A stretch of DNA of 36,770 bases from Bacillus pseudomycoides (GTDB lineage: Bacteria; Bacillota; Bacilli; Bacillales; Bacillaceae_G). Both the position numbers and the translations under genes were made by a program. Under the pieces are notes generated by a model. That model saw only the letters and a program-made list of their open reading frames with translations, was not told where the DNA came from and did not search any database. Below are positions 18,451 to 24,342 of the stretch, piece after piece. The stretch is taken from assembly GCF_002582035.1 (NCBI RefSeq), contig NZ_NUQE01000012.1, forward strand, positions 1 through 36,770. The letters are read 5' to 3'. Position 1 is the stretch's first letter. Every line of letters starts with the position of its first letter.

Positions 18451-19653
18451 TTAGTGGCCGCTAACTTGATCTACATGTGCAATGTGTTTCCGTCCAAAAG
18501 CAACGACCAGCATGGCCACGAATACAAATACAGCGCCAATTATGAAAGGAACATGTGGAGTATACATTTCAGCAAGCTTATTTGCCAGCCAAGGTCCGAT
18601 CGCTCCGCCGATGAAACGGACGAAGCTGTATGCTGCGGAGGCCGTAGCGCGCTCTACTGGCGCAACCTGCATAACCGCTGTAGTAATCAAAGTATTATTT
18701 GTTCCCAAGAATAGGCCTGCGATGATAACGAAAACAATAATAGCTGTTCTTGATTCTGTCCAAATTCCCATTGCCAAAAGAGTTAATGCAAACAAGGTTA
18801 ACATCGCGCACATTGATTTAATCGTTCCAAATCTGGCTTGAAGCTTCGGAGCAACAAAGACGGATGTGATAGCGAGACAAATTCCCCATCCAAGGAACAC
18901 ATATCCCAATCCATGCTCATCCAATCCCATGACGAATGGAGCGTATGCCATTAACGTGAAAAATCCGATGTTATAAAGGAATGCTGTAATCCCAAGTCTT
19001 AATAATCCAGGGAATTTCAATGCTTTGATCGGATCAAGGATAGAGCTTTTTACTTTCGGCTTTGCAACCTGAGGCATTTTTAATAAAAGAGCAAAAAAAG
19101 CAATGATCATTAGTACGCTTACCCCGTAGAACGGGCCGCGCCAAGAAATAGATCCTAATTCTCCACCAAGCAGCGGGCCTACGGAAATACCAAGTCCAAT
19201 GGCTGCTTCATACAAAATGATTGCTTTGGCGGTTCCTCCTACAGAGAAACTTACTATCGCAGACAACGCTGTGGCAATAAATAATGCGTTGCCAAGTCCC
19301 CATCCACCGCGGAAAGCGACAATTTGCCATATTCCGTTTGAAGAACCCGCCAGTGCCGAAAAGACGATGATAAATAGAATGCCGGTCAATAAAGTCCACT
19401 TAATGCCAAGCCTGCTGGAGACAACGCCGGTGATCAGCATCGCAATCCCAGTAATCAAGTTATAACTTGAAAATAGTAAGGAAACCTGGCTTGGGGTGGC
19501 ATGAAGTTGTTCTGCAATCGCAGGTAAAATAGGATCGACAAGTCCTAAGCCCATGAAAGAAATGATTGAGGCAAAAAAGATAACCCAAACGACAAGCGGC
19601 TGTTTGGCCGATTCATTTTGGGCACTAAGTGAATATGATTGATTTGAATTCAT
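18451..19653 (-). CDS. MFS drug/metabolite exporter (YfmO-like)
   Basis: 400-aa, 12-helix major facilitator exporter. Helix 1 carries FMGLGLVDPILPAIAEQL, the loop after helix 2 the motif-A-like SSRLGIKW, and helix 5 has the antiporter-like YEAAIGLGISVGPLLGG. In B. subtilis, YfmO is paired with the MerR regulator YfmP; here a YfmP-like gene is divergent, so the pairing is conserved. The substrate is not shown. TTG at 19662 is too close to AAGGAG; ATG at 19653 (MNSNQSYSL) is preferred. Codon use is more GC-rich than the core genes, consistent with horizontal arrival. Confidence 0.85.
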   Translation of the reverse strand: MNSNQSYSLSAQNESAKQPLVVWVIFFASIISFMGLGLVDPILPAIAEQLHATPSQVSLLFSSYNLITGIAMLITGVVSSRLGIKWTLLTGILFIIVFSALAGSSNGIWQIVAFRGGWGLGNALFIATALSAIVSFSVGGTAKAIILYEAAIGLGISVGPLLGGELGSISWRGPFYGVSVLMIIAFFALLLKMPQVAKPKVKSSILDPIKALKFPGLLRLGITAFLYNIGFFTLMAYAPFVMGLDEHGLGYVFLGWGICLAITSVFVAPKLQARFGTIKSMCAMLTLFALTLLAMGIWTESRTAIIVFVIIAGLFLGTNNTLITTAVMQVAPVERATASAAYSFVRFIGGAIGPWLANKLAEMYTPHVPFIIGAVFVFVAMLVVAFGRKHIAHVDQVSGH

Positions 19654-19782
19654 CCATTTCAAACTCCTTTATATATAGTTTTGGGGCGAGTTCAATCTAC
19701 TGTTTACAGTCCCCTGATTGATATCTCTTATCCATCCCCTTTATATTGAAAAAGCTATGATTGCAATTTCGTTACAAATATT

Positions 19783-19817
19783 AGTATAAATCTTTTTAAC
19801 CTTAACGTCAACGTCAA
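19783..19817 (-). promoter_or_regulatory. candidate MerR-controlled promoter of the MFS gene
   Basis: On the minus strand TTGACG occurs twice in direct succession (complement of 19806-19817) and TATACT lies 17 bp after the second. The TTAACGTC/AACGTCAA dyad at 19802-19817 is an imperfect operator candidate. It sits in the 325-bp gap between the divergent MFS and MerR genes; assignment to the YfmP-like protein is inference. Confidence 0.4.
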
Positions 19818-19978
19818 TTATAGTGGACAAAAAAATGATTTTATTAATAACTTCCTCTTCTTCGTTAGCGTAAACTGCTTGTTTTTTCTGAAAAGCTCTG
19901 GTTGTAGTATAATATTCTTGAGCTAAAAAGCTCCATCCTGTTAGTGTAATAGTAAAAATAAAGAAATATAGGAGCGGA

Positions 19979-20422
19979 ATGATGGACGGAATAAAAATAG
20001 ATGACGTAGCGAAACAAAGCGGTTTAACGAAACGAACCATCAGATATTACGAACAAATCGGACTGTTGCCTGCTCCCCCGCGAAGTGAAGGAGGCATAAG
20101 ATTATATTCCCAGGAACATATTGACTTCCTGAAAAAAATCACAAATGCCAAAGAAGTAATGGGCTTTTCCCTTCAAGAGCTTCAGCAATTCATCGCACTC
20201 AGCGACACGTTAGAGCTTCACAAAGCGAATTACAGGCAAGTAAAAGGCACAAGTGAACAAACAGAAAAGTTAAGAAAAGTAGTAAATACTATCGAAGAGC
20301 AGCTGAACTTCATCGAACAAAAAAAGAAAAACATCTTAAAGGTTGAAGAAGATTTAGTCTCACTCAGGGACCGTGCGAAAGCAGCGCTGGTTCGATTTGA
20401 GGAAGAAGGATCTAGGCAATAG
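19979..20422 (+). CDS. MerR-family regulator (YfmP-like)
   Basis: 147-aa regulator. The N-terminal helix-turn-helix is clear (IDDVAKQSGLTKRTIRYYEQIGLLPAPPRSEGGIRLYS), followed by KEVMGFSLQELQQF and a long coiled coil (residues ~80-140) for dimerisation. It closely resembles B. subtilis YfmP in length and sequence style. It is divergent from the YfmO-like exporter, its probable target. No metal-binding cysteine pair is visible. The start is ATG 19979 or 19982, both after AGGAG. Confidence 0.85.
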   Translation: MMDGIKIDDVAKQSGLTKRTIRYYEQIGLLPAPPRSEGGIRLYSQEHIDFLKKITNAKEVMGFSLQELQQFIALSDTLELHKANYRQVKGTSEQTEKLRKVVNTIEEQLNFIEQKKKNILKVEEDLVSLRDRAKAALVRFEEEGSRQ

Positions 20423-20428
20423 GAAACA

Positions 20429-20589
20429 CATCTCCATCAAGGTAAAGTAATTAAATACCCCCTGCCCATCAAGCTAATATTTTGAAGTACCTCCAAAACA
20501 AAAATTTTATCCCTCCACAGTTGTCTACGAGAATTCAGCCCATTTTTTTCGTTTTGGGGAACAATGAATTTCTTAACTTGATGGAGATG
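20429..20589. mobile_element. IS231-like remnant without transposase
   Basis: About 161 bp bounded by inverted ends: CATCTCCATCAAGGTAAAG (20429-20447) and, inverted, CATCTCCATCAAGTTAAG (20572-20589). These resemble the IS231/IS4-family ends of B. cereus (CATGCCCATCAACTTAAG from memory). Only a non-coding interior remains. The flanks ATAGGAAACA and GGAAAAAGCC hint at a short target duplication. It could be a MITE or mobile-cassette remnant. It fills most of the gap before the next terminator. Confidence 0.5.
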
Positions 20590-20650
20590 GGAAAAAGCCC
20601 TATCAAGCCTATTTGATTGTTAGATACATATTCTAAGAATACGGATTCAT

Positions 20651-20688
20651 AAAAAAACTGCTGAACCATAACGTTCAGCAGTTTTTTT
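20651..20688. terminator. bidirectional terminator
   Basis: ACTGCTGAA pairs with TTCAGCAGT, with runs of seven A and seven T on either side. It lies after the minus-strand YeiH gene and also faces the MerR side. Confidence 0.9.
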
Positions 20689-20732
20689 ATCTATTCCAAA
20701 CTCCATTTGATCGTATCATAATCCCCGGTCTT

Positions 20733-21761
20733 CTACGCAAAGTGCAATACCTTTACAAGTATATATCCAAGAACAGAAAGCAATACCGATCCAATCAATC
20801 CTGCAGCAAACGCTTTTGATCCTAGTCTACGGAATGTCTTAAATTCTACATTTAAACCTAGCCCGGCCATTGCCATTGCCATGAGCATGTAGGAAATAAC
20901 CACAATATAGTTCGCCACTGTTTCAGGTACAATTCCTAACGAATGAAACGCACTAACTGCTAAGAAACCAAAAATAAACCATGGAATCGGGACATCACGC
21001 CAAGATCCCTTTTCCCCCGATCCTTCCCCGCGTTGAAACCATACGCCAACTAAAATTGCTACAGGTACAAGACAAGCAACGCGCGTTAACTTCATAATTA
21101 CCGCAATATCAACCGACTCGCTTCCACCAGGTGCTGCCGCTGCAATCACATGAGCAATCTCATGCAATGTTGCACCAGAGAAAACACCATATTCATACGG
21201 TGACAAATTAAGCACAGGATATAGCAATGTATATGCTAATGTGAAAATGGTTCCTAAAATCGCAACAATGGCTGCACTAACTGCTACTTCTTCGTCCTTT
21301 GCCTTTACTTGCGGTCCAATCGCAATAACTGCTGCTGCTCCGCAAATTGCTGTTCCGCATGCTGTTAACATGCCAAGATTCTTCTCCACTTTATAAAGAC
21401 GTGTTAATACATATACAACAATAAGCGTAAACGTAATAACAATTGCTGCCATGACCAATACCTTTGGGCCTGCCTTCACAATATCAACTAAATTTAATCG
21501 CATACCAAGTAATATAATTCCTAGACGTAGTAGTTTTTTACTCGCAAAATTCGTTCCTGCAATCGTTTGAGCTGGTACACCAACTGTCGCTCTCCATACC
21601 ATTCCAATTAGAATAGCAATTACTAATTGCCCCATAATACTAAAAAATGGAAGCTGCGCCAAATATTTCGCAACAATAGCAATAAGTAACGTAATCCCAA
21701 TACCTTGGGCAAATCCAAGATGCTGTTTCTTTTGTTTTTGTACCACTAATATTTGTTCCAT
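20733..21761 (-). CDS. YeiH/UPF0324 membrane transporter (putative sulfate exporter family)
   Basis: 342-aa membrane protein with about ten helices of the conserved-hypothetical 698 (YeiH) family. Seen: RLGIILLGMRLNLVDIVKAGP and the GTAICGAAAVIAIGPQVKAKDEEVA signature, and SGATLHEIAHVIAAA. Databases label it a putative sulfate exporter, but the substrate is not firmly established. The start ATG follows GGAG by 9 nt. It is divergent from a LysR regulator, the same arrangement as yeiH-yeiE in E. coli. Confidence 0.88.
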   Translation of the reverse strand: MEQILVVQKQKKQHLGFAQGIGITLLIAIVAKYLAQLPFFSIMGQLVIAILIGMVWRATVGVPAQTIAGTNFASKKLLRLGIILLGMRLNLVDIVKAGPKVLVMAAIVITFTLIVVYVLTRLYKVEKNLGMLTACGTAICGAAAVIAIGPQVKAKDEEVAVSAAIVAILGTIFTLAYTLLYPVLNLSPYEYGVFSGATLHEIAHVIAAAAPGGSESVDIAVIMKLTRVACLVPVAILVGVWFQRGEGSGEKGSWRDVPIPWFIFGFLAVSAFHSLGIVPETVANYIVVISYMLMAMAMAGLGLNVEFKTFRRLGSKAFAAGLIGSVLLSVLGYILVKVLHFA

Positions 21762-21811
21762 TTCGGATCACTCCAATAATCATATTGGAACATGCATGTT
21801 CGTTCTACTTT

Positions 21812-21880
21812 CATTATAAGGGAATTTTAATCATAAGTTTAATACTAATATACTATCTCAATCATCAAGAAAACTTATGA
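21812..21880. promoter_or_regulatory. divergent yeiH/LysR control region
   Basis: TCATAAGTTT (21831-21840) and AAACTTATGA (21871-21880) are perfect 10-bp inverted copies 30 bp apart. The yeiH -10 TATAAT (complement of 21813-21818) lies beside the left half, which covers where its -35 should be; no good -35 is visible, as expected for an activator-dependent promoter. Good LysR site candidate. Confidence 0.5.
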
Positions 21881-21892
21881 TAAAATGAAAAG

Positions 21893-22010
21893 AAAAGCGG
21901 AAGCGGCTCGTTCAGAATGGGAGGGAGATGGAGCTTCTGACAAAGAGGTGCTCTTTACCTCGGCGGAAGAAGCGAAGCCACCGACCATTCTTGCCGCTGG
22001 AGCTGGACAA
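21893..22010 (+). repeat. free-standing copy of the structured module
   Basis: Starts GAAAAGCGGAAGCGGCT and ends GGAGCTGGACAA, as do the nested copies at 2306-2427 and 36554-36675, but the interior has diverged. The helices persist: AGCGGC/GCCGCT, AGAATGG (21914-21920)/CCATTCT (21985-21991), GAGGT (21945-21949)/ACCTC (21957-21961). It ends about 38 bp before the LysR start, so it may be in its leader. Confidence 0.75.
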
Positions 22011-22047
22011 AAAAAAGCAGAGCCGACTCCTTTAATCACTGAAAGGA

Positions 22048-22950
22048 ATGATTATCATAAACACTGACATTTTAAAAATCTTTGTAACAGTCGCAGAACA
22101 AAAACATTTTTCTAGGGCTGCCGAAATGTTGAATCTTTCGCAGCCAGGGGTAAGCATGCACATTCGAAATTTAGAAAATGAGTTTGGTACGACGCTCATT
22201 CAGCGTTCACCAAAACATGTGCAAGTCACAGAAGCCGGGAACATTTTATACATACATGCAAAACAAATGCTCACTCTATACGAAGAAGCAAAACAAGAAA
22301 TTCACGCCCTGCATAATATCGTTACGGGTACACTGCGCATTGGCGCCAGTTTTACAATCGGAGAATATCTTCTTCCCAAAATATTAGCAAACTATGCGAC
22401 AGAACACCCACGGGTTGAAGTTCGTACCTTTATTTCAAATACAGAAGAGGTATTACAAGGGGTTCGCTCGAATCAACTAGATATTGGCCTAATAGAAGGG
22501 CAAGTCATATACACAGATGTAGACGTAGAATCATTTATGGAGGATGAAATGAAGCTTGTTGTTCCGCCAAATCATCCTCTTACAATGACAAGTCCGATTG
22601 ATACGAACATGCTGCAAGACCAAATATGGGTGCTTCGCGAAACCGGTTCAGGAACACGAGCTTACAGTGATCGCTTTATTCATGACAATCATCTAAAAAT
22701 GAAGCGATACTTCACATTTAGCAGCATTCAAAGTGTAAAAGAAGCCGTTGCTGCTGGACTCGGAATTGCTATTTTGTCAAACTGGACGGTACGCAAAGAA
22801 TTACTAGCTGGCGAAGTATGTCATATACCTTTGCCAAACAAAAAGCTCATGCGCCCTTTCTCCATTGTACGAGGAAAACATTTCATTCCTTCCAAAGCGA
22901 TTCAAGTATTTCTGGATCATGTGCAAAACTTCGCGAACAAACATAGTTGA
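22048..22950 (+). CDS. LysR-family regulator divergent from yeiH
   Basis: About 300-aa LysR protein. N-terminal helix-turn-helix FVTVAEQKHFSRAAEMLNLSQPGVSMHIRNLENEFG; substrate-binding domain from about residue 90 (GTLRIGASFTIGEYLLPKIL ... AVAAGLGIAILS). Related to the CysL/YeiE type. Probable activator of the divergent transporter. ATG 22048 is oddly close to AAAGGA; a slightly later non-ATG start (before NTDILKIF) would have better spacing. Its leader contains the free structured module. Confidence 0.88.
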   Translation: MIIINTDILKIFVTVAEQKHFSRAAEMLNLSQPGVSMHIRNLENEFGTTLIQRSPKHVQVTEAGNILYIHAKQMLTLYEEAKQEIHALHNIVTGTLRIGASFTIGEYLLPKILANYATEHPRVEVRTFISNTEEVLQGVRSNQLDIGLIEGQVIYTDVDVESFMEDEMKLVVPPNHPLTMTSPIDTNMLQDQIWVLRETGSGTRAYSDRFIHDNHLKMKRYFTFSSIQSVKEAVAAGLGIAILSNWTVRKELLAGEVCHIPLPNKKLMRPFSIVRGKHFIPSKAIQVFLDHVQNFANKHS

Positions 22951-22973
22951 CCTTCACATTAATGTGAAGGTTT
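22951..22973 (+). terminator. hairpin after the LysR gene
   Basis: Perfect 20-bp palindrome CCTTCACATTAATGTGAAGG, one base after the stop, followed only by TTTAG. Probable weak terminator; an operator is possible. Confidence 0.5.
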
Positions 22974-22981
22974 AGAATAAA

Positions 22982-23122
22982 GTGAAACTTCTATTCAGAG
23001 ATGCTTTTTCTCCGAATGGTTAGTTGAACCAATCGGGCTTTTACGGGCAGTTATCCTACACCTACCTTCTTCGCTTCTCTCTCAATCTTGAGGTGGGGGA
23101 CTTACTGCCCGCGAATAGCGGG
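22982..23122 (+). repeat. bcr1-like repeat, plain form
   Basis: A 141-bp copy without the nested module: GTGAAACTTC, apical hairpin, TTAGTTGAACCAATCGGGC, then ACGGGCAGT (23043-23051) pairing with ACTGCCCG (23104-23111), ending AGCGGG. Flanked by ATAAA (22977-22981) and ATAAG (23123-23127). It ends 24 bp before the start of the following MerR gene, so it may be in that leader. Confidence 0.9.
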
Positions 23123-23146
23123 ATAAGGAAAGAAGGAGTGATGGTT

Positions 23147-23515
23147 TTGCGCATCGGAGAATTATCTAAACGTACAGGTGTAAGTGAACGTTCACTACGG
23201 CATTACGAGGAAAAAGGCTTGCTAATTTCAAAACGGCTTGCAAATGGCTATCGTGATTTTGATGAAACTATGGTTGAAAAAGTAGAGCTCATACAAATGT
23301 ATTTACAGCTCGGTCTGAACTTAGAAGAAACAGCTAGAATACTGCGCTGTTTAGAAATAGAACCACACTTATATGATAATCCGTGCAGCAGTATCATCAC
23401 GCTTTACGAAGAAAAGCTTGATGAAGTCACAAAACAGATTTCATTACTTTCTCATATCCAAACGAACTTACAAAAACACGTTGTACTTTTAAAACAAAGT
23501 AAAGAAAGGAATTGA
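23147..23515 (+). CDS. small MerR-family regulator
   Basis: 122-aa MerR protein: RIGELSKRTGVSERSLRHYEEKGLL helix-turn-helix, LGLNLEETARILRCLE, then a coiled-coil dimerisation helix. TTG at 23147 lies 8 nt after AAGGAG and gives the usual MRIGELSKRTG start; ATG 23141 is only 2 nt from the SD. A longer frame beginning in the repeat (MNQSGFYGQL...) is spurious. It is followed directly by a flavodoxin-fold reductase (SD inside its last codons), so the reductase is its likely target. One cysteine pair region (RCLEIEPHLYDNPCSS) could sense a reactive species; inference. Confidence 0.85.
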   Translation: MRIGELSKRTGVSERSLRHYEEKGLLISKRLANGYRDFDETMVEKVELIQMYLQLGLNLEETARILRCLEIEPHLYDNPCSSIITLYEEKLDEVTKQISLLSHIQTNLQKHVVLLKQSKERN

Positions 23516-23520
23516 TAAAT

Positions 23521-24057
23521 ATGTTCGTTTTACATGGAAGTTCACGTTCAAATGGGAATACGGAACAATTAACGCATATGATGCTAGAAGGAGTAAATGC
23601 TGAAGAAGTATATTTACGCAATCATACCATCAAACCCATTACTGATCAGCGTCACGATGCGGAAGGCTTTCAATCAATCGATGATGATTACGAGGGTATA
23701 ACGAAACGTATGCTTGAGCATGATACAGTTGTATTTGCAACACCACTTTATTGGTACGGTATGAGCGGATATATGAAAAACTTTGTGGATCGCTGGTCAC
23801 AAAGCTTACGAGATACATCTCTACATTTCAAAGAACGTATGCAAGGTAAGAAAATATATGTTGTCATTGTTGGCGGCGACAATCCAAAATTAAAGGCGCT
23901 CCCGCTTATTGCACAGTTCCAATATATTTTTGACTTTGTAGGGGCTTCTTTCGAAGGTTATATTATTGGAGCTGCCAACGCACCAGGCGAAATCGTAAAT
24001 GATAAAGAGGCAATGGAAAAAGTAAAAATATATAATCATACTTTCAAACAAAAATAA
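23521..24057 (+). CDS. flavodoxin-fold NAD(P)H-dependent reductase
   Basis: 178-aa FMN reductase of the flavodoxin-like/NADPH-dependent FMN reductase group. Seen: LHGSSRSNGNTEQL, the phosphate-binding loop at the N-terminus, and TPLYWYGMSGYMKNFVDRW near residue 80. Likely a quinone or azo/nitro compound reductase; the substrate is unknown. ATG at 23521 follows AAAGGA by about 9 nt; TTG 23512 overlaps the previous gene. Co-transcribed with the MerR gene. Confidence 0.88.
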   Translation: MFVLHGSSRSNGNTEQLTHMMLEGVNAEEVYLRNHTIKPITDQRHDAEGFQSIDDDYEGITKRMLEHDTVVFATPLYWYGMSGYMKNFVDRWSQSLRDTSLHFKERMQGKKIYVVIVGGDNPKLKALPLIAQFQYIFDFVGASFEGYIIGAANAPGEIVNDKEAMEKVKIYNHTFKQK

Positions 24058-24070
24058 TTGACAGAATGAT

Positions 24071-24100
24071 TTGACAAATACATCTCCATACGCATACAAT
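24071..24100 (+). promoter_or_regulatory. sigma-A promoter of the ABC-F leader
   Basis: TTGACA (24071-24076) and TACAAT (24095-24100), 18-bp spacer. The start would be near 24107, giving a leader of about 235 nt before the ABC-F gene. Confidence 0.75.
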
Positions 24101-24135
24101 AAATGTGAAATTATGAAAGGAAGGTAAATCGGCCA

Positions 24136-24147
24136 ATGAAGTTCTAA
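24136..24147 (+). CDS. leader ORF 1, MKF
   Basis: ATG AAG TTC TAA, with GGAAGG (24119-24124) 11 nt upstream. It overlaps the first pairing segment of the attenuator (24144-24156 begins at its last codon bases), so a ribosome held at its end would cover that segment. A tiny ORF can occur by chance; position and pairing support it. Confidence 0.45.
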   Translation: MKF

Positions 24148-24212
24148 TTCTCTTTTTTATTCATCCATCACAAATAGTGAAACAAAATGATGAAAACTAG
24201 AAGAGGATTAGT

Positions 24213-24230
24213 ATGCCCTTTTGTCGATAA
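24213..24230 (+). CDS. leader ORF 2, MPFCR
   Basis: ATG CCC TTT TGT CGA TAA, with GAGGA 5-6 nt upstream. Its SD is segment B of the attenuator, so its own translation depends on which pairing forms. Short leader peptides are usual before ribosome-protection ABC-F genes. Confidence 0.5.
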   Translation: MPFCR

Positions 24231-24312
24231 CTTTCTTTTGACAGGAACATGTAAAAGTACGTGTACAGTTTCTTTGTGTATACTCTTTTTACATACTACG
24301 GGTGACGTATAT

Positions 24313-24342
24313 CCTCTCTAGTGAAACTAGGGAGGGTTTTTT
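24313..24342 (+). terminator. leader terminator abutting the ABC-F start codon
   Basis: CCTCTCTAG/CTAGGGAGG stem with TGAAA loop, then GTTTTTT and immediately the ATG. The GGGAGG in the right arm is the SD of the gene, so the hairpin would block both elongation and initiation. Confidence 0.8.

Larger units (their letters stand above)
24144..24342 (+). promoter_or_regulatory. attenuator leader of the ABC-F gene
   Basis: Four segments pair in alternative ways. A (24144-24156, CTAATTCTCTTTT) pairs with B (24199-24211, AGAAGAGGATTAG) over 13 bp including two G-U. B (24196-24208) pairs instead with C (24311-24322, ATCCTCTCTAGT) over 12 bp with one bulged A. C (24313-24321) pairs with D (24327-24335) as a 9-bp terminator stem with six T. 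B holds the SD of leader ORF 2, and D holds the SD of the ABC-F gene. A further imperfect hairpin lies at 24249-24294. If a ribosome stalls over A, B is free to pair with C, and the terminator cannot form: this is the expected ON state. Confidence 0.75.

Noticed and set aside
19741-20040. 99-aa minus-strand frame over the MFS/MerR gap
   Set aside because: It overlaps the MerR start and the likely control region, has no SD and no recognisable composition.
21788-21801. GAACATGCATGTTC as a LexA box
   Set aside because: The half sites are 6 bp apart instead of the 4 bp in CGAAC-N4-GTTCG, and the gene downstream is not an SOS gene.
23024-23146. N-terminal extension of the small MerR gene into the repeat
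   Set aside because: The family-like start MRIGELSK lies at 23147 with good SD spacing; the extension is repeat sequence.
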